Source: Bacteroidota bacterium
GTDB taxonomy: Bacteria; Bacteroidota; Bacteroidia; Chitinophagales; Chitinophagaceae
DNA length: 5,662 bases
Assembly (NCBI GenBank): GCA_023386395.1
Contig: JAEWJV010000263.1
Coordinates: 1 to 5,662, forward strand
Reading direction: 5' to 3'
Shown: one piece after another, positions 1 to 5,662 of the stretch
How positions within the stretch are numbered: position 1 is the first letter of the stretch
Layout of the letters: each line of letters starts with the position of its first letter
The notes under the pieces: generated by a model
What the model was told of the DNA's origin: nothing
Databases searched by the model: none
Seen by the model: the letters and a program-made list of their open reading frames with translations, nothing else
Position numbers and translations under genes: made by a program

Positions 1-15
1 AATAATACGCATACA

Positions 16-48
16 TTATATACGTGTATATAAACAGAAGAACTTCTG
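16..48. repeat. Two adjacent short palindromes beyond the exbD end
   Basis: Two perfect inverted repeats lie one base apart. The first, TTATATACGTGTATATAA (16-33), has 8-bp arms around a GT centre. The second, CAGAAGAACTTCTG (35-48), has 6-bp arms around an AA centre. The two-base centres are too short for RNA hairpin loops, so sites for dimeric DNA-binding proteins are more likely than RNA structures. They lie about 60-95 bp beyond the exbD stop, so they may belong to the control region of whatever gene lies to the left of the window. AT-rich sequence can form short palindromes by chance, so the call is tentative. Confidence 0.35.
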
Positions 49-79
49 AATTTGTGAACAGGTAAACTTACGAACGGGC

Positions 80-107
80 AACTTAAAACTTTAGACTTTA
101 AACATTC
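80..107. repeat. Degenerate heptanucleotide repeat after exbD
   Basis: Four units of a 7-nt motif with consensus AACTTTA start at 80, 87, 94 and 101 (AACTTAA, AACTTTA, GACTTTA, AACATTC). The array ends 2 bp from the exbD stop codon at 110-112, so it lies in the 3' part of the exbD transcript, where it reads as AGTTTAA-like units. A matching array with the same 7-nt spacing lies on the other side of exbD at 515-542. Its role is unknown. Confidence 0.5.
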
Positions 108-109
108 CG

Positions 110-508
110 CTACTTCACATTCGCCACCACTTTTGCGCCGGCTCTTTTAGCAGATTGCATTACGCGAAAAACTTCGCCGTAGTAAGAAGAGGTATCGGCA
201 TTAATTACAACAGAAGGCGTATCAACGGTGCTGCGGTTTTTATCAACCTCAAATTTTATAAGACTGTCGAGGCTGCCGGGTTCAATCTGGCGGTGACCGA
301 TATAAATATGCTGGTCTTTATCAATGGAAACAACGATATTTTGTTTGGCCTTGGTATCTTTTGTGCCTTTGGGATTGTTTACCCTCACAACATTCGGGTT
401 TGCCAGCGTTGATATAATCAAAAAGAAAAACAGCAGGATGAATAAAATATCATTCAATGTTCCCGAATGCACTTCTGCCTGTGTTTTAAATCTTCTTCTT
501 ATGTTCAT
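110..508 (-). CDS. exbD: ExbD/TolR-family proton-channel subunit
   Basis: This 132-residue protein is the small subunit of an ExbB/ExbD inner-membrane motor, which uses the proton gradient to energise TonB and hence TonB-dependent outer-membrane transporters. It has the family layout: a short basic cytoplasmic tail (residues 1-18, with RRR at 4-6), one transmembrane helix (about 19-36) and a periplasmic domain (about 40-132). Asp20, at the start of the helix in the N-D-I motif, matches the essential ExbD aspartate (Asp25 in E. coli). The length is normal for the family. The start has no clear Shine-Dalgarno sequence. The gene lies 30 bp downstream of exbB on the same strand and is almost certainly cotranscribed with it. 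TolR is the main alternative, but no tol-pal genes are visible. A tonB gene could lie to the left, outside the window. Confidence 0.93.
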   Translation of the reverse strand: MNIRRRFKTQAEVHSGTLNDILFILLFFFLIISTLANPNVVRVNNPKGTKDTKAKQNIVVSIDKDQHIYIGHRQIEPGSLDSLIKFEVDKNRSTVDTPSVVINADTSSYYGEVFRVMQSAKRAGAKVVANVK

Positions 509-514
509 AACGAT

Positions 515-542
515 AAACTCAAAACTTTAAACTACAAACTAA
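515..542. repeat. Heptanucleotide repeat in the exbB-exbD spacer
   Basis: The pentamer AAACT recurs at 515, 522, 529 and 536, exactly every 7 bases, giving four AAACTnn units that fill the short spacer between exbB and exbD and overlap the exbB stop codon (539-541). In the mRNA sense the units read as AGTTT with two variable bases and contain stop codons in all three frames. The array shares the 9-mer AAAACTTTA (521-529) with the array on the other side of exbD (85-93). Confidence 0.55.
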
Positions 543-1219
543 CGCGTTGGTTCCTGCAACACATCAATAAATTCTGCGCTGGCAATTTCCATCCTGTTGG
601 CTGTTTTATCCACCTGCGTATTTAAAAAATTATAGGCTACATAAGCCAGCAAACCAATTATAAGCCCCGCAGCCGATGTAATCATTTTTGTATAAATACC
701 GCCTGCAATTTCACCCAGCTCCAGTTCGCCGGTTGATGCAATGGCCGAAAACAATTGCAGCATACCCACAATGGTTCCCAAAAATCCAAACATAGGCGCA
801 ATGCCGGCAATCAAAGAAAGTATATTCAGGTTGCGTTCCATTTTATACATTTCAATGCGGCCCACATTTTCCATGCTTTTTTCAATGGCGTCAATAGGTT
901 TGCCAATGCGTTGAACGCCTTTATCAATAATGCGGGCAACCGGGTTATCGGTATTGCGAGCAAGATTTCTTGCCCCATTTATATTGCCTGTAATAATATT
1001 ATCGCGGATGATATGCATAAAGTTGGCATCAATCCTCGAAGCCTTGCGAATAGCAATCAATCTTTCAAAAAAAACAAAAATAGCCACGGCCAGCAACACA
1101 TAAAGCGGGTACATTATCCAGCCGCCCTTATTCAGCAAAGTCCATAAATTCATGGTTTGCGGCTGTTGTGCAATAGTGTTTACAAGCTTTGAACTATCAA
1201 CCTGTAGTAAAAATAGCAT
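539..1219 (-). CDS. exbB: ExbB/TolQ/MotA-family proton-channel subunit
   Basis: This is the large subunit of the ExbB/ExbD motor, which forms the inner-membrane scaffold around the ExbD helices and supports TonB-dependent uptake. The chosen start gives 226 residues. Three hydrophobic segments fit the family: about 34-53 (after the K-G-G-W motif), 132-157 (with the conserved G-F-L-G-T-I-V-G stretch) and 177-199 (ending in A-Y-N). The loop between the first two is long and cytoplasmic, as in ExbB and TolQ. An in-frame ATG 13 codons upstream (1256-1258) would give 239 residues. I prefer the ATG at 1217-1219 because the extra residues look unlike the family and a promoter-like element falls between the two ATGs. 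By hand alignment, the position of E. coli Glu176 in the third helix is Thr here. exbD follows after 30 bp. Confidence 0.92.
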   Translation of the reverse strand: MLFLLQVDSSKLVNTIAQQPQTMNLWTLLNKGGWIMYPLYVLLAVAIFVFFERLIAIRKASRIDANFMHIIRDNIITGNINGARNLARNTDNPVARIIDKGVQRIGKPIDAIEKSMENVGRIEMYKMERNLNILSLIAGIAPMFGFLGTIVGMLQLFSAIASTGELELGEIAGGIYTKMITSAAGLIIGLLAYVAYNFLNTQVDKTANRMEIASAEFIDVLQEPTR

Positions 1220-1240
1220 GCTTATACTTTTTGATGTATG

Positions 1241-1265
1241 CAAAATACGTTCAACCACAAAACAA
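1241..1265 (-). promoter_or_regulatory. Possible exbBD promoter (weak)
   Basis: On the minus strand TATTTTG (1247-1241) resembles the Bacteroidota -7 element TAnnTTTG with one base missing. A TTG lies upstream at 1265-1263 with a 15-nt gap, shorter than usual. Transcription would begin near 1234, which leaves the upstream ATG (1256-1258) untranscribed and supports the ATG at 1217-1219 as the exbB start. The match is imperfect and the element is hypothetical. Confidence 0.22.
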
Positions 1266-1380
1266 CGGTTGCTCTGTTGATAAATTACGTATTAATGTTA
1301 TTTTAAGAAAGATTTTGCAGCAAAACATAGCTTTAATGAATTTTTTTTGGTTACCGGCCAATAAAGAAATGGCATCACGG

Positions 1381-1409
1381 TTGTGTCACTCCCTTGTACT
1401 ATATATTTT
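1381..1409 (+). promoter_or_regulatory. Candidate recF promoter (Bacteroidota type)
   Basis: TTG at 1381-1383 and TATATTTT at 1402-1409 are separated by 18 nt. This fits the Bacteroidota primary sigma-factor pattern (TTG near -33, TAnnTTTG near -7) apart from the last base. Transcription would start about 7 nt downstream, near 1416, giving a leader of about 45 nt before the recF ATG. No better match is visible in the exbB-recF gap. Confidence 0.4.
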
Positions 1410-1453
1410 CATGGCAGCAACGGCGTTGATAAAGTAAAGCGTTAATACTATCT

Positions 1454-1477
1454 TGCCCGCATGTTTGCATGCAGGCA
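1454..1477 (+). promoter_or_regulatory. Hairpin enclosing the recF start codon
   Basis: The arms 1454-1463 and 1468-1477 (TGCCCGCATG and CATGCAGGCA) pair over 10 positions with one C-A mismatch, closing a TTTG loop. The start ATG (1461-1463) forms the top of the left arm, so in the mRNA the start codon would be base-paired. The right arm encodes recF residues 3-6. This could lower translation initiation or make it conditional. It could also be chance, since the right arm is coding. Confidence 0.45.
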
Positions 1478-2543
1478 TATTGCAATTACACAATTCCGCA
1501 ACTACCGTTTTGAATCTTTCAACTTCAATGAAAATATCATTGGCATTTATGGCCGGAATGGGAGCGGCAAAACCAATTTGCTCGATGCTATCTATTATTT
1601 ATGTTTCACCAAAAGCAGCTTTAACCGTCCTGATGTACAAAGCGTAAAAGATGGCTTTGCCGGTTTTCGGATTGAGGGAAAGTTTAAAAAGGGCAGCGAA
1701 GAACATCAACTCGTTTGCATATTGCGTGAAAATAACCGCAAAGAATTTTTAGCGGATGCGGAAAGCTATGCAAGGTTTTCAGAACATATCGGCAAATATC
1801 CCTGTGTGATGATTGCGCCGGATGATGTGTCTTTAATTACCGAAGGCAGCGAAGAGCGCAGAAAGTTCATTGATACATTATTATCGCAGCTTCAGCATGA
1901 TTATCTTGAACAATTGATTGCCTATAATAAAATATTGCAGCAGCGCAACAGCTTTTTAAAGTTTGCTGCTGAACGCAACAGCTACGATGAACAACTGCTT
2001 GAAACATTAAACAGCCAGTTGATGGAAAAAGGCAATTTTATTTTTGAACAAAGACAACAATTCCTGGCTGAATTCCTGCCGAAGGTTTTGGCCCAATACA
2101 TTTCCATTGCTGATAAAGATGATAAGCTTTCTCTTGAATATGAAAGCCAGCTCAACAATAATACATTTGAAGAATTATTACAACAAAACCTGCAGCGTGA
2201 TTTGTACCTGCAACGCACCGGCGCCGGCATTCATAAAGATGATATCATACTGGAATTGCAGCAATCCGCTTTTAAAAACATTGCATCGCAGGGACAGCGA
2301 AAGAGCTTATTGTTTGCATTTAAACTGGCTGCTTTTGAAACCCTGAAAAAAATTAAAGGCTTTGCACCCATTCTTTTGTTGGACGATGTGTTTGAAAAGC
2401 TTGATGAAAAGCGAATGGAAAACCTGCTGGACTATGTGTGTGTGCAAAGCGGTGCGCAGGTTTTTATCACCGATACGCATAAAGAGAGGTTACAGCAATC
2501 TTTTATGAAGATTAGTAAAGGTTATGATTTGATCGGATTATAA
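1461..2543 (+). CDS. recF: DNA replication and repair protein RecF
   Basis: RecF is a cytoplasmic SMC-like ATPase that binds DNA at single-strand gaps with RecO and RecR and helps load RecA in gap repair. At 360 residues this is normal length. The visible motifs, in order, are: the F-R-N-Y motif near residue 12; Walker A GRNGSGKT (31-38); a coiled, Gln- and Leu-rich lobe (about 130-240); the conserved G-x-H-x-D-D motif (256-261); the ABC signature SQGQRK (276-281); Walker B ILLLDD (304-309); the D-loop around Leu314-Asp315; and the switch-region His340 after FITDT. All catalytic elements are intact. The start at 1461 places the first beta strand and Walker A where the family has them, and no in-frame alternative is needed. 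The gene stands apart from dnaA, dnaN and gyrB, its neighbours in many Proteobacteria and Firmicutes. It diverges from exbB and appears to be transcribed from its own promoter. Confidence 0.97.
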   Translation: MFACRHIAITQFRNYRFESFNFNENIIGIYGRNGSGKTNLLDAIYYLCFTKSSFNRPDVQSVKDGFAGFRIEGKFKKGSEEHQLVCILRENNRKEFLADAESYARFSEHIGKYPCVMIAPDDVSLITEGSEERRKFIDTLLSQLQHDYLEQLIAYNKILQQRNSFLKFAAERNSYDEQLLETLNSQLMEKGNFIFEQRQQFLAEFLPKVLAQYISIADKDDKLSLEYESQLNNNTFEELLQQNLQRDLYLQRTGAGIHKDDIILELQQSAFKNIASQGQRKSLLFAFKLAAFETLKKIKGFAPILLLDDVFEKLDEKRMENLLDYVCVQSGAQVFITDTHKERLQQSFMKISKGYDLIGL

Positions 2544-2641
2544 ATTTGTAGTTTCATGCAAAGCAGAAAACAAATGCAAGGTGCTGTTTATTTTTTACGA
2601 GTTTCTGCGCCATTCGTGAAATGTTTCAAGCATACTATACA

Positions 2642-4309
2642 ATGAAAAAATTATTGTTTTTGCCCATAGCGCTCAGCTCGTTGCTCACAGTTTCTTATGC
2701 ACAGCAAACAAAAAAGTTTACGCATGCCGATACATTACGCGGCAGCATTACACCTGAGCGGGCATGGTGGGATGCGCTGAGATATGATGTTACTGTTAAG
2801 CCGGATTATGAGGCCAAAGCGATTCAAGGTGCCACAACTATTACGTTTAAAGCAATTGGAAACAATAATAAAATGCAGATTGATCTTCAGCAACCGCTGG
2901 AAATTGACAGCTTTTCGGTAAATGGTGTGATGCAGGATAAAAATGCCTTTGACCATAACGAAACAGCTTTAAATGTTTGGTATTTACATATTCAACAAAT
3001 GCCTGCCAACTCAACTCAAAAAATTACCATTTACTATCATGGCAAACCCCGTGAAGCCGTTCGCCCGCCATGGGATGGCGGCTGGATATGGAAGAAAGAT
3101 AAACTTGGCCGCCCGTGGATGAGCGTTGCCTGCCAGGGTTTGGGTGCAAGCGTTTGGTATCCCTGCAAAGACCATCAAAGCGATGAACCGGACAATGGCG
3201 CTTCGCTTACCATTATTGCGCCTGATACTTTAGTAGCGGTTGGCAACGGCCGGCTTACTTCCAACACAAAAAACAGTGATGGCACAACTACGTGGGCATG
3301 GGAAGTAAATAATCACATCAACAATTATAACATCATTCCATATATCGGTAAATATGTAAGCTGGACTGATACTTTACACGGAGAAAAAGGCACACTCGAT
3401 ATGAGTTTCTGGGTGCTTGATTATAATCTTGATTCTGCTAAAATGCAGTTTCAGCAAGCCAAATCTGTAATCCACGCGCTGGAATACTGGTGGGGGCCTT
3501 ATCCTTTTTATGAAGACAGTTATAAGCTGGTTGAATCGCCTCATTTAGGCATGGAACACCAAAGTGCAGTGGCTTATGGCAATCATTTTCGCAACGGTTA
3601 TCTCGGTACAGATTTAAGCGGCAGTGGCTGGGGTTTGAAATGGGATTTTATTATTGAACATGAAAGCAGCCATGAATGGTTTGGCAATAACATCACTTCA
3701 AAAGACCTGGCAGATATGTGGATCCATGAAAGCTTTGCCAACTACAGCGAAACTTTATATACGGAATATTTGTTTGGCAAAGAAGCCGGTAACGACTATA
3801 ATTATGGCACGCGCAAAAAGATAGGAAACCGGGAACCCATTATTGCGCATTATAATGTGAATGAAGAAGGCAGTGGTGATATGTATTATAAAGGCGGCAA
3901 CATGCTGCAAACAATCCGCCATTCCATAAATAACGATGCAAAATGGCGCAACATTTTACGCGGCCTTGGCAAAACATTTTATCATCAAACGGTTACGGCA
4001 CAGCAAATAGAAAATTATATAAGCAAAAATGCAGGTATAGATTTCAGCAAAGTATTTGATCAATACCTGCGCAATACGCAAATACCGCAACTGAGCTATT
4101 ATTATTCACCCGATAAAAAGAAGGTCTATTACCGCTGGGATAGTTGCATAAACGGTTTTAACCTTCAGCTGGTATTATTGCATGATGGCAAAACCATCCG
4201 CATAAAACCAACACAACAATGGAAAAGTTTAAGTGACACTGCCTTTTTTAATACAGCCTGGATTGATAAGCATTATTATATAAAGCTGAAAGAAGTGCAG
4301 GCGGAGTAG
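2642..4309 (+). CDS. Secreted M1-family zinc aminopeptidase-like metallopeptidase
   Basis: The product (555 residues) is a gluzincin peptidase of family M1, which typically removes N-terminal residues from peptides. A signal peptide (residues 1-20: MKK, hydrophobic core, cleavage after S-Y-A before Gln-Gln) predicts export to the periplasm or beyond. An N-terminal beta domain (about 45-245) precedes the catalytic domain. The catalytic domain has the exopeptidase motif G-M-E-H (303-306), the zinc motif HESSH (340-344), the third zinc ligand Glu363 in the H-E-S-F-A motif, exactly 19 residues after His344, and the likely catalytic Tyr415 of the Y-x-K-G motif. All key residues are present. A short beta-rich C-terminal region follows (about 480-555). 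The large helical C-terminal domain of PepN-type enzymes is absent, and I see no type IX secretion sorting domain. An in-frame ATG at 2621 exists, but the signal peptide favours 2642. Substrate specificity cannot be read from the sequence. Confidence 0.95.
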   Translation: MKKLLFLPIALSSLLTVSYAQQTKKFTHADTLRGSITPERAWWDALRYDVTVKPDYEAKAIQGATTITFKAIGNNNKMQIDLQQPLEIDSFSVNGVMQDKNAFDHNETALNVWYLHIQQMPANSTQKITIYYHGKPREAVRPPWDGGWIWKKDKLGRPWMSVACQGLGASVWYPCKDHQSDEPDNGASLTIIAPDTLVAVGNGRLTSNTKNSDGTTTWAWEVNNHINNYNIIPYIGKYVSWTDTLHGEKGTLDMSFWVLDYNLDSAKMQFQQAKSVIHALEYWWGPYPFYEDSYKLVESPHLGMEHQSAVAYGNHFRNGYLGTDLSGSGWGLKWDFIIEHESSHEWFGNNITSKDLADMWIHESFANYSETLYTEYLFGKEAGNDYNYGTRKKIGNREPIIAHYNVNEEGSGDMYYKGGNMLQTIRHSINNDAKWRNILRGLGKTFYHQTVTAQQIENYISKNAGIDFSKVFDQYLRNTQIPQLSYYYSPDKKKVYYRWDSCINGFNLQLVLLHDGKTIRIKPTQQWKSLSDTAFFNTAWIDKHYYIKLKEVQAE

Positions 4310-4315
4310 AATTAT

Positions 4316-5056
4316 CTAATCCATCTTATCAACCACCAGGTCGCCGAAATGCAGGCCTTTATCTATAGAAGGATTGCCTTTATAATGAACCTGTGCGCTG
4401 CCAAAAGCGGTAATCTTAATCCTGTCTGAAACATTCAGTTTAAAATCAGCTTCGCCATAAGCAATTACACGGCTGGTATTGCCATTAATAGCAAGACTGT
4501 TTATCTTGCCTTCTCCATAACAGGTGTATTTCTGGTTTTTAACCGTGCCGGATTTTATATGCAGCGAACCATCGCCATACATAATACTTGAAAGCTCATT
4601 AGCATTCATTTCTTTAAAGGTAACGTCGGGTTCTCCATACATTCTCAATACAAACAAATCGCTTTCAACCGGCCCTGCACATAATATGGTTTCTTCACCG
4701 CGAACAGAAAGCGCTTCCAGCGTTTTATAGGTTATAGTAGCCGTTACAGATGTTTTAGGGTACAATGAATAAGTTTCTGTATACCCATCTTTATATTCCT
4801 TTTCATTCTTCGGAAAATCTTTGGCGCCTTCCAGGTAAATACGAAGTGTATTGTTATCCACCTCAATATGCAGCTTGCTTTTATCAACTTGTATATCATC
4901 AATCTTTACACCTTCTTCATTGCCCGGCACAAGCGAAACCTGTATGTATGGGCTTATGATAACTTTACTGAAATGACTAACTTTTTTTGTTTGCGCAATT
5001 ATTGTACCTGCTATAAGCAACAACAATGCTGTAAGAAAAGCTTTAAATAAATTCAT
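4316..5056 (-). CDS. Secreted DUF2807 (head GIN domain) beta-solenoid protein
   Basis: This 246-residue protein has a clear signal peptide (residues 1-21, cleaved after I-I-A before Gln22), so it is exported. The rest resembles the DUF2807 or 'head GIN domain' family, which is common in Bacteroidota and of unknown function; databases label some members putative autotransporter adhesins. The second half is a regular repeat: aromatic-Gly-acidic turns occur at residues 140-142, 160-162, 180-182 and 200-202, exactly 20 apart, with related turns at 119-121 (R-G-E) and 218-220 (F-G-S). This fits a beta-solenoid with one 20-residue coil per repeat. The usual family turn is Gly/Ser-rich, while here Tyr-Gly-Glu dominates. 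No lipobox cysteine is present, so a soluble periplasmic or surface form is more likely than a lipoprotein. It is convergent with the M1 peptidase gene, with only 6 bp between stop codons. A palindrome at 5070-5094 lies 13 bp upstream of the start. Confidence 0.88.
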   Translation of the reverse strand: MNLFKAFLTALLLLIAGTIIAQTKKVSHFSKVIISPYIQVSLVPGNEEGVKIDDIQVDKSKLHIEVDNNTLRIYLEGAKDFPKNEKEYKDGYTETYSLYPKTSVTATITYKTLEALSVRGEETILCAGPVESDLFVLRMYGEPDVTFKEMNANELSSIMYGDGSLHIKSGTVKNQKYTCYGEGKINSLAINGNTSRVIAYGEADFKLNVSDRIKITAFGSAQVHYKGNPSIDKGLHFGDLVVDKMD

Positions 5057-5069
5057 GATTATTTTTTAA

Positions 5070-5094
5070 AATGATATTTATAAGAAATATCATT
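5070..5094 (-). promoter_or_regulatory. Perfect 10-bp inverted repeat upstream of the DUF2807 gene
   Basis: AATGATATTT (5070-5079) and AAATATCATT (5085-5094) are exact reverse complements around a 5-base centre. The element starts 13 bp upstream of the ATG of the minus-strand DUF2807 gene (5054-5056), so it lies in the promoter or 5' leader. It could be an operator for a dimeric repressor or an AT-rich leader hairpin that affects translation. A second pair, TGTAAC (5096-5101) and GTTACA (5119-5124), lies right beside it. No convincing TAnnTTTG element is visible nearby. Confidence 0.45.
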
Positions 5095-5174
5095 ATGTAA
5101 CGAATTACCTGTTTGTTTGTTACAGGCATCGCAAATTTTTTAAGGCTGCGAATTTCACGTTTTGCAATTTATAA

Positions 5175-5203
5175 CTTTTGGAAGGTTTGGAACTTTCCAA
5201 AAG
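5175..5203 (-). terminator. Probable intrinsic terminator of the permease gene
   Basis: The arms 5175-5187 and 5191-5203 pair over 13 positions around a 3-base loop. One position is imperfect, reading as A-C in the minus-strand RNA and as a G-U wobble in the plus-strand RNA. The hairpin begins 4 bases after the permease stop codon (5208-5210) on that gene's strand, the place expected for a terminator. The downstream tract on the minus strand is only TTATAAATT, so the U-tail is weak. It would also separate the permease transcript from the DUF2807 gene on the same strand. Confidence 0.55.
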
Positions 5204-5207
5204 CTTC

Positions 5208-5662
5208 TCATTCCGTTCTTAAACTTTTCACCGGGTTCGCTATCGCCGCTTTGATGCTTTGATAACTCACTGTAATTAATGTTATCATCAACGCACCAAC
5301 TCCTGCCGCTGCAAAAACCCACCAGGATAATGTTGTTCTGTAATCATAATGCTGCAACCAGTTATGCATAAAATAATAAGCAACCGGCGTGGCAATGAGT
5401 AATGAAATGATAACAAGTTTTACAAAATCCCTGGATAATAGCCCCCAAAGGCTGAATATCGTTGCGCCTAATACTTTCCTTACACCAATTTCTTTGGTTC
5501 TTTGTTCTGCCACGAAAGATGCCATACCAAATAAACCCAGGCAGGAAAAGAATATGGCAAGAGCAGCGAAAAAGCCAGCCAGCTTTCCAACCCGGACTTC
5601 ATTGGCAAAATTTTTTGCATACTCTTCGTCAAGAAACCCGTATTCAAAAGGCTGCGTTGGAT
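5208..5662 (-). CDS. MacB/FtsX-type ABC transporter permease, 3' part
   Basis: The reading frame is open from the right edge of the window to the TGA at 5208-5210, so 150 C-terminal residues are visible and the start lies beyond 5662. An ATG at 5523-5525 lies within the frame but is not the start, because family-like sequence continues upstream of it (F-L-D-E-E-Y-A-K, then a hydrophobic helix). The visible part is an FtsX-type permease domain with three membrane segments (visible residues about 27-48, 80-98 and 112-133). The conserved cytoplasmic motif EQRTKEIGVRKVLGA (52-66) follows the first helix. The protein ends N-P-V-K-S-L-R-T-E, typical of the large Bacteroidota permeases of this family, which are usually about 800 residues with two such domains. 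These act with an ATPase in export or mechanotransmission, and the cargo cannot be told from this fragment. A hairpin just after the stop probably ends its transcript. Confidence 0.95.
   Translation of the reverse strand, partial: PTQPFEYGFLDEEYAKNFANEVRVGKLAGFFAALAIFFSCLGLFGMASFVAEQRTKEIGVRKVLGATIFSLWGLLSRDFVKLVIISLLIATPVAYYFMHNWLQHYDYRTTLSWWVFAAAGVGALMITLITVSYQSIKAAIANPVKSLRTE

Noticed and set aside
155..412. Open frame on the plus strand opposite exbD
   Set aside because: It is antisense to a strongly recognised gene and its product shows no family features.
755..1147. 130-codon plus-strand open frame opposite exbB
   Set aside because: It lies entirely antisense to exbB, and its His/Asn-rich product is what reverse reading of such a gene gives.
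1189..1437. Possible small gene in the exbB-recF gap
   Set aside because: It begins inside exbB on the opposite strand, has no recognisable domain, and would cover both promoter candidates.
1453..1647. TTG-started frame overlapping the 5' end of recF
   Set aside because: It is out of frame with recF, which has an intact Walker A motif and full family length from 1461.
2544..2641. Terminator or promoter between recF and the peptidase gene
   Set aside because: Only a 4-bp AGCA/TGCT pairing before a T-rich stretch, and a TATTTTTT (2589-2596) without a properly spaced upstream TTG, are visible. Both are too weak to call.
4297..4357. Direct repeat of TGCAGGC near the convergent gene ends
   Set aside because: It is seven bases, both copies are coding, and nothing else supports an element such as a target-site duplication.
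5128..5150. TCGCA/TGCGA inverted repeat
   Set aside because: The arms are only 5 bp with a long loop, as expected by chance in AT-rich spacer sequence.
1..5662. Undescribed defence, mobile or biosynthetic system
   Set aside because: All six genes belong to recognised families with intact motifs. No transposase, integrase, toxin-antitoxin pair, CRISPR array or attachment site is visible.

Overview
The window looks like an ordinary chromosomal stretch from a member of the Bacteroidota, most likely the Chitinophagaceae or a close relative. This rests on the character of the proteins (Bacteroidota-type ExbB/ExbD pair, a short secreted M1 peptidase, a head-GIN/DUF2807 protein and a MacB/FtsX-like permease). 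It is also supported by start codons without Shine-Dalgarno sequences and by promoter candidates resembling the Bacteroidota TTG...TAnnTTTG pattern. The taxonomic placement is inference from recognition, not from a search.

Layout, left to right. Positions 1-109 hold no gene but contain two adjacent short palindromes and a degenerate 7-nt repeat. Positions 110-1219 carry an exbB-exbD pair on the minus strand (exbB upstream, exbD downstream), a proton-driven inner-membrane motor that normally energises TonB. About 240 bp separate exbB from the divergent plus-strand recF (1461-2543), whose start codon lies inside a strong hairpin. A plus-strand gene for a secreted M1 zinc metallopeptidase (2642-4309) follows 98 bp later. 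It ends 6 bp from the end of a convergent minus-strand gene for a secreted DUF2807 beta-solenoid protein (4316-5056). A 151-bp spacer (5057-5207) contains a perfect 10-bp inverted repeat just upstream of the DUF2807 start and a long hairpin just after the stop of the last gene. That last gene is the 3' part of a minus-strand ABC-transporter permease (5208 to beyond 5662), whose 5' end lies outside the window.

The genes do not form one pathway. Envelope energisation (ExbB/ExbD), DNA repair (RecF), periplasmic peptide breakdown (M1), an exported protein of unknown role (DUF2807) and an export or signalling permease simply sit side by side in at least four transcription units. I see no CRISPR array, tRNA, rRNA, insertion sequence or prophage gene, and no convincing sign of an undescribed multi-gene system. 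The items most worth a second look are non-coding: the 7-nt periodic repeats on both sides of exbD, the start-codon hairpin of recF, and the palindromes at 16-48 and 5070-5094.
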